Origin: Aequorivita sp.
Lineage (GTDB): Bacteria; Bacteroidota; Bacteroidia; Flavobacteriales; Flavobacteriaceae
NCBI GenBank assembly: GCA_024637015.1
Contig: JAGXGE010000015.1
Span: 62,001-126,000 of the forward strand
Direction of reading: 5' to 3'
DNA length: 64,000 nucleotides
Shown here: positions 34,769 through 43,238 of the stretch, one piece after another
Numbering within the stretch: position 1 is the stretch's first letter
How the letters are laid out: the number at the start of each line of letters is the position of its first letter
The notes under the pieces: generated by a model
Databases searched by the model: none
Told to the model about the DNA's origin: nothing
Seen by the model: only the letters and a program-made list of their open reading frames with translations
Translations under genes and position numbers: made by a program

Positions 34769-34962
34769 AACTCCCTCTTTTTAAGATATCTAAATTAAAG
34801 TTAAAAAATATTTTTTAACTTTTAAAACTTAATTTCAATTATATTTAAAGTCGTGTTTTACATCTAAAAATGATGCAATTGGTCGTGAGTTTCAATATTA
34901 TTAAAGCGTTACTATAACATTAACAATAAGTGTGCTAAACATTTCCTGAGTTTAAATAATAG

Positions 34963-34970
34963 TATCTTTG
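34963..34970 (+). promoter_or_regulatory. Candidate -7 box (TATCTTTG) of the two-component operon
   Basis: TATCTTTG fits TAnnTTTG, 28 bases before the response-regulator start. No TTG is visible at -33. Confidence 0.35.
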
Positions 34971-34997
34971 AACTATTAAAAAAGATGAAAATTTAAT

Positions 34998-35678
34998 ATG
35001 AAAAAAAAGGATATTACAATTTTATTGGTCGATGATGAACCGGATATTCTTGAAATCGTCCGATACAATCTTACTTCGGAAGGCTACAATATTGAAACTG
35101 CTGAAAATGGCTTAGAAGCTATCGCTCAAGCAAAAAAGGTGAAACCACAATTAATCATTATGGACGTGATGATGCCAAAAATGGATGGGATTGAGGCCTG
35201 TGAGAAAATAAGAAACATTCCTGAACTCTCCGAAACCGTAATCACTTTTTTAACTGCTCGCGGGGAAGACTATTCCCAAATGGCAGGTTTTGAAGCCGGA
35301 GCAGATGATTATATTACAAAGCCCATCAAGCCAAAAGTGCTTGTAAGCAAAGTAAAAGCATTGCTTCGTAGGTTTAAGGAAGAAGAGGAAGACGAAAATA
35401 TAAAGCTCGGCAACTTGACTATTAACCGAGAGGAATATAAAATTGTGCTTGGTAAAGAAGAAATGGTTTTGCCCCGAAAGGAATTTGAACTTTTGGCGCT
35501 ACTTGCTTCAAAACCCGGAAAAGTTTTTAAACGTGAAGATATTTTGGACAGTATTTGGGGTAACGAAGTTATTGTTGGCGGCCGGACAATAGATGTGCAC
35601 ATTAGAAAGCTACGTGAAAAAATTGGGGATGATAAATTTAAAACAGTTAAGGGCGTAGGCTATAAGTTTGTACTTTAG
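34998..35678 (+). CDS. OmpR/PhoB-type response regulator
   Basis: A 226-residue regulator with a receiver domain (acidic pocket Asp12/Asp13, phospho-acceptor Asp56 in MDVMMP, Lys in DDYITKPI near 105) and a winged-helix DNA-binding domain (about 130-226; LPRKEFELLALLASKPG and GRTIDVHIRKLREKIG). It most resembles the PhoB/RprY group. The partner kinase gene starts 6 bases downstream. The regulon is not visible; phosphate starvation is only one possibility. Confidence 0.93.
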   Translation: MKKKDITILLVDDEPDILEIVRYNLTSEGYNIETAENGLEAIAQAKKVKPQLIIMDVMMPKMDGIEACEKIRNIPELSETVITFLTARGEDYSQMAGFEAGADDYITKPIKPKVLVSKVKALLRRFKEEEEDENIKLGNLTINREEYKIVLGKEEMVLPRKEFELLALLASKPGKVFKREDILDSIWGNEVIVGGRTIDVHIRKLREKIGDDKFKTVKGVGYKFVL

Positions 35679-35684
35679 TAGTCT

Positions 35685-36734
35685 ATGAAATTTTCCAAAA
35701 GATATAATTTTGCAACTTCAACGGCACTGCTGATTGCCTTATTTTCAGCAGTGTCGATGGGGATTTTTCTGTATATTTTCTTCAAATTCCTTTCTGGCTG
35801 GTTGCTCGTTTTCTTTTTAGTTTCATTTCTGGTTTCATTTCTGGTTTCGTTTTTCATCGTTCAATATCGGGTGGAGAAATTTATTTACTTCAGAATAAAA
35901 AAAATATATAACGACGTTCGCATTTTAAATGAAAAGGATTTCCCCAAGCCTTCTATCACTACAGATATGGAAGTTCTCACCCGCGAAGTTGAGAATTACG
36001 TAAACGTTAAAAAGCTTGAGATTGAAACCCTAAATGTTCGTGAAAACTACCGTAAGGAATTTATGGGAAATATTTCACACGAACTTAAAACCCCGCTTTT
36101 CACTGTCCAAGGCTACATTTTAACGTTGCTGGATGGCGCAATGAAAGATAAAAAAGTTCGAAAAAAATACTTGCAGCGCGCTAATAAAGGAGTAGAAAGG
36201 CTTATCTACATTATCAAAGATTTGGATATGATTACCAAATTGGAAGTGGGCGGACTTGTTCTTAGCAAAGAAAACTTCAACATAATTGAACTCGTTCAAA
36301 ATGTTTTTGACTTACTTGAAATGAAGGCAGCCAAAAAAAATATATCACTGGTTTTTGACAAAGAATATACAGAAACTATACTTGTACATGCAGACAGAGA
36401 GCGCATTGAGCAAGTTCTTACTAACTTACTCGTCAACTCATTGAAGTATGGAAAACAGGATGGAACTACTGAAGTGAGTATTGAAAATATTATAAAAAAT
36501 AAAGTAATAGTGCGTGTTACTGACAACGGTGAAGGGATAGAAAAAGAAAATTTAACCCGTATTTTTGAACGTTTTTTCAGGATTGATAAAAGCGGTTCCC
36601 GAAAGGAAGGTGGAAGCGGGTTAGGACTTTCAATTGTGAAACATATTGTGGAAGCCCATAATGAAAAAATCTACGTGGAAAGCCAGTTCGGCATTGGCTC
36701 CGAGTTTTCATTCACGCTCGAAAAGGGCAAATAA
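35685..36734 (+). CDS. PhoR-like membrane sensor histidine kinase
   Basis: A 349-residue kinase. Two hydrophobic segments (about 13-33 and 38-60) span the membrane with almost no outside loop, so it may sense through membrane partners. His132 lies in MGNISHELKTPL; N box (NLLVNSLKYG), DNGEGIEKEN and GGSGLGLSIV are complete. The second membrane segment contains the amino-acid repeat LVSF three times, from a 12-base tandem repeat (about 35819-35852). Its 3' end overlaps the convergent glycosyltransferase gene by 27 bases. Confidence 0.93.
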   Translation: MKFSKRYNFATSTALLIALFSAVSMGIFLYIFFKFLSGWLLVFFLVSFLVSFLVSFFIVQYRVEKFIYFRIKKIYNDVRILNEKDFPKPSITTDMEVLTREVENYVNVKKLEIETLNVRENYRKEFMGNISHELKTPLFTVQGYILTLLDGAMKDKKVRKKYLQRANKGVERLIYIIKDLDMITKLEVGGLVLSKENFNIIELVQNVFDLLEMKAAKKNISLVFDKEYTETILVHADRERIEQVLTNLLVNSLKYGKQDGTTEVSIENIIKNKVIVRVTDNGEGIEKENLTRIFERFFRIDKSGSRKEGGSGLGLSIVKHIVEAHNEKIYVESQFGIGSEFSFTLEKGK

Positions 36735-37775
36735 TTCCGAAAAATTTGTAGCTGGATGCGACAAAGATTTTAACCCTTTATAAAGTGAAACTTTGTTGAG
36801 CTTTTCCGGCTTGAACTTTTCCTGTTTGCAGGAGGGAACAATGCCTAAATCCTTAAGGCGTTTGGCCAAATATTCCTGTTCATACTGCCCTGGCGTTGGA
36901 ATAAAAAAAGCTTTCTTTTCAAGCACTGTCAAATCCATAATGGTTGTATAACCGGAGCGGGAAATAACAATTTCGCATGCGTTTATGGCGTTCTCAAGTT
37001 CTTCGCTTGCCATGAAATTCACCGTTTTTATATTTTCGAAGTCTTCCCACTTTTGTTCTTTTTCAACTTTGCCGCGGACCATTAAAACTCTTTTTTCAAT
37101 ATTTTTTAATGAATCTTTCAAGATTTCTTCCAAAATAGTCCGCTGCGGCTCAGGGCCCGAAAGTAAAACCAAAATATCCGTGGTTTTTGGAACTTCCTTT
37201 TTTTTCATTCGGCTTAAAACGTCAATGTAGGTTATAGGAAATTCTTCCCGCTTCAAATGCCCAAGTTTTCCGCTGAGGTTTAGTATTGAGTCTTGCACAT
37301 CGGGAACCCAACAAGCATCAAATTTTTTAATAATATTTTGATGCATTTTACTTGTAGCGATTGTGGTACTGCCTGTTAAAACATTCAACTGATGAGTTAT
37401 AAAAACAGAAGGCACAGCTTTGTTTCTAACGCAAAATCTATTATCGCTAATAATTCCGTGGATTTTTCCTGCCTTAACAAGTTGTTTTACGATGCTTTTT
37501 TCTGCATCCATCGCTTTCTTGATCTGAGGAAGTTTTAGCAGAATTTTCAACTTAAAATGGCTTCCTTTTTTTGGATATTCAATATTGTATGACGGAAGTT
37601 CAATAGATTCTAATTCTGGAAACTCTTTCTGCAGCAGCAGCAACGCCGGTCCGTCTGAGGCTAATAAAACTTCAAAATCGTGATCTAGCAATGCCTGTAT
37701 AATTGGGATGCAGCGTGTGGCATGGCCTAGACCCCATTGTAGTGGCGCAACCAAGATTGTTTTCTTTTTAGGCAT
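36708..37775 (-). CDS. MurG-like GT28 family glycosyltransferase
   Basis: About 355 residues from the ATG at 37775 (MPKKKTILVAPLQW); the longer frame from 37829 is not supported. APLQWGLGHATRCIPII (about 8-24) is the donor-side glycine-rich loop of GT28/GT-B enzymes, FITHQLN is near 120, and CEIVISRSGYTTIMDL (about 260-275) is the C-terminal nucleotide-sugar site. It belongs to a Bacteroidota group of predicted UDP-GlcNAc-type transferases; donor and acceptor are unknown. Confidence 0.82.
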   Translation of the reverse strand: MPKKKTILVAPLQWGLGHATRCIPIIQALLDHDFEVLLASDGPALLLLQKEFPELESIELPSYNIEYPKKGSHFKLKILLKLPQIKKAMDAEKSIVKQLVKAGKIHGIISDNRFCVRNKAVPSVFITHQLNVLTGSTTIATSKMHQNIIKKFDACWVPDVQDSILNLSGKLGHLKREEFPITYIDVLSRMKKKEVPKTTDILVLLSGPEPQRTILEEILKDSLKNIEKRVLMVRGKVEKEQKWEDFENIKTVNFMASEELENAINACEIVISRSGYTTIMDLTVLEKKAFFIPTPGQYEQEYLAKRLKDLGIVPSCKQEKFKPEKLNKVSLYKGLKSLSHPATNFSELFALFERE

Positions 37776-37840
37776 AAAAACAAAGGTAGCAATAATTGCC
37801 GCGGTGTTATATTTCCTTAATTTTACCAAAAAATAAAATT

Positions 37841-38515
37841 TTGGGTAGTAAAAACAAATTAAAACGTTTCAGGGAAAACGAAACCTTTGCAAATGTGGTT
37901 CAACCATCGCGCGAAGAGGTGTTAAACGATTCTCTAAAATTAAAAGGGAACTGGCGAAAAAATTTCTTCAAAAACAACAATCCCTTGATTTTAGAACTGG
38001 GCTGTGGCAAAGGGGAGTACTCCGTGAATCTTGCTAAAGCTTTCCCCGAAATGAATTTCTTGGGAATTGACATCAAAGGCGCCCGTTTTTGGCGCGGAGC
38101 AAAAATTGCTTTGGAAGAAAATCTGGAAAATGTAGGTTTTCTGCGTACCCAAATTGAACTCGTGGACCATATTTTTGACGAAAACGAAGTAGATGAAATA
38201 TGGATAACCTTTCCTGACCCGCAGATAAAATACAAACGAACCAAGCACCGTTTGACCAATGCGGATTTTCTTCAGAAATACAAAAAAATTCTAAAACCCG
38301 ATGGAGTGGTTCACCTAAAAACGGATAGCGAGTTTATGCATGGTTATACCCTTGGCCTTCTTCAAGGTTTAGGCGAAACCATTGAATATGCACATCACGA
38401 TATTTATGGTAGCCAAGGAGCTCCAGAGGCTGTAACGAATATTCAAACTTTTTATGAAAAACAATATCTTGAAATAGGAAAAAAAATAACCTATATCCGA
38501 TTTAAATTCCATTAG
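37841..38515 (+). CDS. trmB: tRNA (guanine(46)-N7)-methyltransferase
   Basis: About 224 residues. The best start is the TTG at 37841, giving (M)GSKNKLKRF as in other flavobacterial TrmB; the frame open from 37796 would add an unrelated stretch. LILELGCGKGEYSVNLA (about 47-63) binds SAM, NFLGIDIKGARFWRGAK follows, and DEIWITFPDPQIKYKRTKHR (near 120-140) is the family signature. It methylates G46 in the variable loop of tRNAs. Confidence 0.94.
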   Translation: MGSKNKLKRFRENETFANVVQPSREEVLNDSLKLKGNWRKNFFKNNNPLILELGCGKGEYSVNLAKAFPEMNFLGIDIKGARFWRGAKIALEENLENVGFLRTQIELVDHIFDENEVDEIWITFPDPQIKYKRTKHRLTNADFLQKYKKILKPDGVVHLKTDSEFMHGYTLGLLQGLGETIEYAHHDIYGSQGAPEAVTNIQTFYEKQYLEIGKKITYIRFKFH

Positions 38516-38553
38516 CTATAAATTCAGTATATTCACAAAAACTAATGCTTTAA

Positions 38554-39180
38554 ATGGCAATATTTTACAATTTAATTATAGGTTTTCTTGGTTCGTTTGT
38601 TGGTGTTCTTCCACCTGGTTTGATAAATATGTATGCTGCCAAAATAAGTATGAAAGAAGGAAGGAAAAAAGGCCTTCTTTTTTCAGGTGGTGTCTGCATT
38701 ACTGTGATGGTTCAAACCTATATTGCATTGCTTTTTGCCCGTTATATTGAAATGCACCCCGAAATTGTGGATCTTCTTCAAAAAGTAGCTTTAGGGATTT
38801 TCATTAGTCTTACAATCTATTTTATTTTTATTGCGAAGGACACTCGCAGAGAAGTTCGTGATCGTCACACACGTTCCAAAACCAACCGTTTCCTTTCTGG
38901 AATTTTTATTGCTATGTTGAACTTATTACCACTGCCCTATTGGGTGTACGTTAGTATTACCTTTTCGGTATTCGGGTGGTTTTCTTTTTCGCACCCTGTA
39001 CTTTGGTTTGCGGTGCTCGCTTCTGGAATTGGTACTTTTGCCAGCTTGGCTTTGTACGTTCAATTTTTTAGGCCCAAAGAAGAACAACGTAGACTCAAGA
39101 TGAATATGAATTATGTAATTGGGCTTGTTACCGCTATCATTTCGGTAATTACTTTTTTAAAAATTTTAAGGGAATTCTAA
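38554..39180 (+). CDS. LysE/RhtB family transporter
   Basis: A 208-residue membrane protein with six hydrophobic segments and the family start IIGFLGSFVGVLPPGLINMY. LysE-type exporters move amino acids or related small molecules outward; the substrate cannot be told. The MGMT-like gene follows after 1 base. Confidence 0.85.
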   Translation: MAIFYNLIIGFLGSFVGVLPPGLINMYAAKISMKEGRKKGLLFSGGVCITVMVQTYIALLFARYIEMHPEIVDLLQKVALGIFISLTIYFIFIAKDTRREVRDRHTRSKTNRFLSGIFIAMLNLLPLPYWVYVSITFSVFGWFSFSHPVLWFAVLASGIGTFASLALYVQFFRPKEEQRRLKMNMNYVIGLVTAIISVITFLKILREF

Positions 39181-39181
39181 A

Positions 39182-39505
39182 ATGTCCAACGAAGGTTTTT
39201 TTGAAAAAGTTTATCAAGTGGCAAAACTTATTCCGTATGGAAGAGTTACTTCCTACGGCGCGATTGCAAACTATTTAGGAGCCACAGGAAGTGCCAGGAT
39301 GGTAGGCTGGGCAATGAACGGAAGCGGAAACAAAGACGTTCCCGCACATAGGGTAGTGAACAGAAGCGGGTTGCTTACTGGCAAACATCACTTTCAAGGT
39401 ACAAATTTAATGCAGCAACTTTTGGAAAGTGAAGGTTTTGAGGTGGTTGATAATAAAATTCAAAATTTTGAGAAACATTTTTGGGATCCGATGAAGGAGC
39501 TTTGA
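39182..39505 (+). CDS. Alkyltransferase-like (ATL) protein, MGMT family without catalytic Cys
   Basis: A 107-residue protein of the O6-alkylguanine-DNA alkyltransferase C-terminal fold. The helix-turn-helix with the Arg finger (GSARMVGWAMNG, about 36-47) is present, but the acceptor motif PCHRV reads PAHRVV (about 53-58), with Ala in place of the cysteine. ATL proteins bind O6-alkylguanine and hand it to nucleotide excision repair. It also lacks the N-terminal domain of Ada/Ogt. Confidence 0.9.
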   Translation: MSNEGFFEKVYQVAKLIPYGRVTSYGAIANYLGATGSARMVGWAMNGSGNKDVPAHRVVNRSGLLTGKHHFQGTNLMQQLLESEGFEVVDNKIQNFEKHFWDPMKEL

Positions 39506-39623
39506 ATATTTCCTGACCTTTTAAAAATTTACAAATATTAGGGAATCCAAAAATCTAATCTTCCAGTTATCCCACTATAAATCATTTCAATTCCACACCT
39601 TCGTTATTCCGAAGTTTTACGCT

Positions 39624-39631
39624 TATATTTG
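39624..39631 (+). promoter_or_regulatory. Candidate -7 box (TATATTTG) of the mrp operon
   Basis: TATATTTG fits TAnnTTTG, 37 bases before the mrp start. No TTG at -33 is visible. Confidence 0.35.
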
Positions 39632-39667
39632 CACTTTAGAATCAATCTAAATATTAAATAAAAAAGA

Positions 39668-40807
39668 ATGAGCATTTCAAAACAAGATATTCTTAAAGCT
39701 CTTGAAACTATTACGGTTTCAGGCGAAGGGAAAAATATGGTAGAGAGCGGTGCTGTGCAAAATGTTGTGACTTTTGCAGATGAAATTATTGTGGATTTAA
39801 AACTTTCCACACCAGCGCTTCACATAAAGAAACGAGCTGAGGCAGACGTAATAAAAACCATTCACGAAAAAGTGGATGCTAATGCCAAAGTACAAGTAAA
39901 TATTAAAGTTGAGGCACCCGCAAAACCACAGAACCCAAATCTAATAAAAGGAAAACCAATTCCTGGAATTCAAAATATTGTTGCAGTTGCTTCCGGAAAA
40001 GGAGGCGTTGGTAAGTCAACAGTTACTGCAAATCTGGCGGTTACACTTTCCAAAATGGGTTTCAAAGTTGGAATTCTTGATGCAGATATTTACGGTCCAT
40101 CAATCCCAATAATGTTTGATGTGGCTATGGAGAAACCACTTTCAGTAAACATTGACGGCAAAAGCAAAATGAAGCCCGTTGAAAATTATGGCATTAAAAT
40201 TCTTTCCATTGGGTTTTTTACTCAACCCGACCAAGCTGTAATTTGGCGCGGACCGATGGCTGCCAAAGCCTTAAACCAACTTATTTTTGACGCCGCTTGG
40301 GGCGAATTAGATTTTATGTTGATTGATCTTCCACCAGGAACGGGAGATATTCATTTAAGTATTATGCAATCATTACCAATCACAGGAGCGGTTGTAGTCA
40401 GTACACCGCAAAATGTGGCTTTGGCCGACGCTCGAAAGGGAGTGGCAATGTTCCGTCAGGAAAATATTGACGTTCCAGTTTTGGGAATCATTGAGAATAT
40501 GGCATACTTCACGCCTGCCGAACTGCCCGAAAATAAATACTATATCTTTGGGAAAGAGGGTGCGAAACATTTAGCAGAGGATTTGGAAGTGCCGTTTTTG
40601 GGTGAAGTTCCCTTAGTACAGAGCATACGCGAAGCAGGTGATGCGGGAAGACCAGCCGCGCTGCAAACTGCAACCCAAACCGAAAAAGCCTTTGAGGCCA
40701 TTACCCGAAACGTAGTAGAAGAAACAGTTCGCAGAAACGAAAACCTTCCGCCCACTGAAGCAATAAAAATTACAACAATGGCAGGTTGCAGCGCCGTAAA
40801 AAAATAA
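39668..40807 (+). CDS. mrp: Mrp/ApbC-type Fe-S cluster carrier ATPase
   Basis: A 379-residue P-loop protein: an N-terminal DUF59-like domain (about 1-90), then VASGKGGVGKSTVTANLA (about 110-127, deviant Walker A), and WRGPMAAKAL and DLPPGTGD (about 195-225). It carries or inserts Fe-S clusters. The CxxC that binds the bridging cluster in E. coli ApbC is not seen; that region reads ENMAYFTPAELP. First gene of a unit with a NifU-like scaffold, an FAD reductase and a ferredoxin. Confidence 0.93.
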   Translation: MSISKQDILKALETITVSGEGKNMVESGAVQNVVTFADEIIVDLKLSTPALHIKKRAEADVIKTIHEKVDANAKVQVNIKVEAPAKPQNPNLIKGKPIPGIQNIVAVASGKGGVGKSTVTANLAVTLSKMGFKVGILDADIYGPSIPIMFDVAMEKPLSVNIDGKSKMKPVENYGIKILSIGFFTQPDQAVIWRGPMAAKALNQLIFDAAWGELDFMLIDLPPGTGDIHLSIMQSLPITGAVVVSTPQNVALADARKGVAMFRQENIDVPVLGIIENMAYFTPAELPENKYYIFGKEGAKHLAEDLEVPFLGEVPLVQSIREAGDAGRPAALQTATQTEKAFEAITRNVVEETVRRNENLPPTEAIKITTMAGCSAVKK

Positions 40808-40809
40808 TA

Positions 40810-41064
40810 ATGACAGCGCAGGAACTAACAACAAAAATAGAGGAAGCATTGGACGAGATTCGTCCATTTTTGCAAGGTGATGGTGGCGATATTTCACTCG
40901 TTTCCATTGAAGGGGGCAAAGTAGTGAACGTCCAGTTGCAAGGTGCTTGTGTGGGCTGTTCCGTAAACCAAATGACACTGAAAAGTGGTGTTGAAATGAC
41001 CATCAAAAAATACGCCCCCCAGATTGAAAAAGTTGTTAGTGTTTCACAACTAAATTTGAAGTAA
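40810..41064 (+). CDS. NifU C-terminal domain Fe-S scaffold protein
   Basis: About 84 residues from the ATG at 40810, three bases after the mrp stop. The NifU-like (Nfu) domain is complete: RPFLQGDGGDISLV (about 18-31) and GACVGCS (about 47-53), whose CxxC pair holds a 4Fe-4S cluster at a dimer interface. It hands clusters to target proteins, probably with Mrp. Confidence 0.93.
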   Translation: MTAQELTTKIEEALDEIRPFLQGDGGDISLVSIEGGKVVNVQLQGACVGCSVNQMTLKSGVEMTIKKYAPQIEKVVSVSQLNLK

Positions 41065-41083
41065 AATAAAGAGAGCATCTTTT

Positions 41084-42136
41084 ATGATTAAAACAGATAT
41101 TCTTATAATAGGCGCTGGTCCTACGGGGCTTTTTGCCGTTTTTGAAGCAGGATTACTTAAATTGAAATGTCATTTAATTGACGCACTTCCGCAGGCTGGC
41201 GGACAGTGTTCCGAAATATATCCCAAAAAACCTATCTACGATATCCCTGGTTTTCCAGAGATACTTGCTGGCGATTTGGTAAATAATTTGATGAAGCAGA
41301 TTGAACCTTTTCAGCCTGGTTTCACCTTGGGCGAACGTGCAGATACCATTGAAAAATTAGAGGATGGCTCCTTCATTGTTACTACTGAAAAAGGCACAAA
41401 ACATCATGCGCCAATTGTAGCAATTGCTGGTGGTCTTGGAAGTTTTGAGCCGAGAAAACCGCCAATCACTAACCTTTCCGATTTTGAGGATAAAGGCGTG
41501 GAATACATCATTCGTAATCCAGAGTTTTATCGTGATAAGAGCGTTGTTATTTCTGGTGGTGGAGATTCTGCTTTGGATTGGAGTATATTCTTGACAGATG
41601 TGGCGAAAAGTGTTACGCTGGTTCACAGAAGAAACGAATTTCGCGGTGCTTTGGACAGCGTTGAAAAAGTACAGGAACTAAAAAATATTGGAAAAATTGA
41701 ATTGATCACTCCAGCCGAAGTTGTTGGGTTGGTTGGAAATAATGGTTTGGAAGAAGTAGTAATAAAACAGGGCGCTGAGGTTTTTAATCGCGAATGCGAC
41801 CATTTTATTCCTTTGTTCGGATTGTCACCAAAACTTGGTCCAATAGCGGATTGGGGACTTGAAATTGAAAAAAATGCAATTAAGGTTGACAACACTTTAG
41901 ACTATCAAACAAACATTCCAGGGATCTATGCCATTGGTGATGTCAACACATATCCAGGAAAATTGAAACTGATTCTTTGCGGTTTTCACGAAGCAACCTT
42001 GATGTGCCAAAGTGCTTACCAGCGTATATTTCCCGATAAGCGTTATGTTATGAAATATACTACCGTTGGTGGCGTAGAAGGTTTTGATGGCAGTAAAAAA
42101 GAAGCTCCAAAAGCGGTAATTAAGTCAATTAATTAA
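41084..42136 (+). CDS. Ferredoxin-NADP reductase, thioredoxin reductase-like type
   Basis: A 350-residue FAD enzyme. IGAGPTGLFAVFEAGLL (about 8-24) binds FAD, PQAGGQCSEIYPKKPIYDIPG (about 40) is the second FAD loop of this FNR class, VVISGGGDSALDW (about 153-165) binds NADP, and YAIGDVNTYPGKLKLI (about 284-299) closes the FAD site. There is no CxxC redox disulfide, so it is FNR and not thioredoxin reductase. The ferredoxin gene starts 3 bases downstream and is the likely partner. Confidence 0.92.
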   Translation: MIKTDILIIGAGPTGLFAVFEAGLLKLKCHLIDALPQAGGQCSEIYPKKPIYDIPGFPEILAGDLVNNLMKQIEPFQPGFTLGERADTIEKLEDGSFIVTTEKGTKHHAPIVAIAGGLGSFEPRKPPITNLSDFEDKGVEYIIRNPEFYRDKSVVISGGGDSALDWSIFLTDVAKSVTLVHRRNEFRGALDSVEKVQELKNIGKIELITPAEVVGLVGNNGLEEVVIKQGAEVFNRECDHFIPLFGLSPKLGPIADWGLEIEKNAIKVDNTLDYQTNIPGIYAIGDVNTYPGKLKLILCGFHEATLMCQSAYQRIFPDKRYVMKYTTVGGVEGFDGSKKEAPKAVIKSIN

Positions 42137-42139
42137 TAA

Positions 42140-42469
42140 ATGACGGACATCAAAATTGCAATCATCGATCGTCAAGGAGTTAAGCACGAGGTTGACGCTC
42201 CTACAGATATGAATATGAACTTAATGGAGATAGTTCGTTCCTACGAATTGGCTTCTGAAGGAACCATCGGTTTCTGCGGCGGATTGGCGATGTGTGCCTC
42301 GTGTCAGTGTTACATTTTAAGTGACCACGAACTTCCCGAGATGAGTTATGATGAAGATTTAATGCTTTCCGAAGCCTTTAATGTGAAAGAAAACAGCCGT
42401 CTTGGCTGCCAGATTTTTATAAACGAAGAGCTTGAGGGCCTAGAAATTGAATTGGCCCCGGAGGCTTAG
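42140..42469 (+). CDS. 2Fe-2S ferredoxin (adrenodoxin/IscFdx type)
   Basis: A 109-residue ferredoxin. Cluster ligands are Cys in GFCGGLAMCASCQCY (C-x5-C-x2-C, about 46-56) and the late RLGCQ (about 93). This spacing marks the vertebrate-type/Isc ferredoxins that feed electrons to Fe-S assembly. Paired with the FNR gene upstream, so an NADPH-FNR-ferredoxin route is likely. The stop overlaps the convergent lipase gene by 4 bases. Confidence 0.93.
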   Translation: MTDIKIAIIDRQGVKHEVDAPTDMNMNLMEIVRSYELASEGTIGFCGGLAMCASCQCYILSDHELPEMSYDEDLMLSEAFNVKENSRLGCQIFINEELEGLEIELAPEA

Positions 42470-43152
42470 CGGAGTATTTCAGCAGCCTTTGCAAACATTT
42501 TTTCTACAAATTTTTTATAGGCAACCGCTGAAGGGTGCAAACCATCCGAAGCAACCAAAGCCGGGTTTTCCAACCCTTTTTGTGTTATTGGGGTAATATT
42601 TTCAAAATGCACTCCTTTTTCAAAAGCTATTCTGTCAGCATAAATATTGTAGCGCTCCAGTTCTTTTGTGGCTTTTTCAGCTTTTCCAGACTTTTGGCCG
42701 AATGGTGTGAATCCATAATCAGGAATTGAAATCACGATCACATTTTCAGGTTTTCCCTTAGCAAAAGCGATTGCCATATCCAGCAACTTCGGAAATTCTT
42801 CTTTATAAATTGCAAATGGTTTGTTTTGATATTGGTTGTTTACGCCAATGAGCAACGTTACCAAATCATAATCTTTTGAAGGATTTTCAGCAGCAATTGC
42901 CGAAAGCAAATCTGTAGTTGTCCATCCCGTTTTGGCGATTATTTTTACCGAAGTTTTTTCTTTTGAAGTCTTGTTTAAAGTATCCTTCAATTGCTTCGGA
43001 TAATTACAGTCGCTGCAAACGCTTTCACCTATAGTGTAACTATCACCGAAGGCCAGATATTTATAAGTTGTTTTTTCGGTAGAATTATTCTCTTTAATAG
43101 CTGCGCAAGAAAAAGAGAGAATTATAGTTAGAATACATATGATTCGTTTCAT
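42466..43152 (-). CDS. SGNH/GDSL-family hydrolase lipoprotein
   Basis: About 228 residues from the ATG at 43152 (MKRIICILT), giving a lipoprotein signal (lipobox LSFSC); the frame from 43197 puts 15 extra residues ahead of it. Catalytic Ser is in YLAFGDSYTIGE (block I), VNNQYQ gives the Asn (block III), and DGLHPSAVAY holds Asp and His (block V). An envelope esterase or lipase; the substrate is unknown. Confidence 0.9.
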   Translation of the reverse strand: MKRIICILTIILSFSCAAIKENNSTEKTTYKYLAFGDSYTIGESVCSDCNYPKQLKDTLNKTSKEKTSVKIIAKTGWTTTDLLSAIAAENPSKDYDLVTLLIGVNNQYQNKPFAIYKEEFPKLLDMAIAFAKGKPENVIVISIPDYGFTPFGQKSGKAEKATKELERYNIYADRIAFEKGVHFENITPITQKGLENPALVASDGLHPSAVAYKKFVEKMFAKAAEILR

Positions 43153-43238
43153 CTTTAAATCTATTTGTGTAAAGATAAATACTGTCAATCTATTCATATT
43201 ATAAAAATTGTATATTTACTTGAATGCGATAAAAGAAT

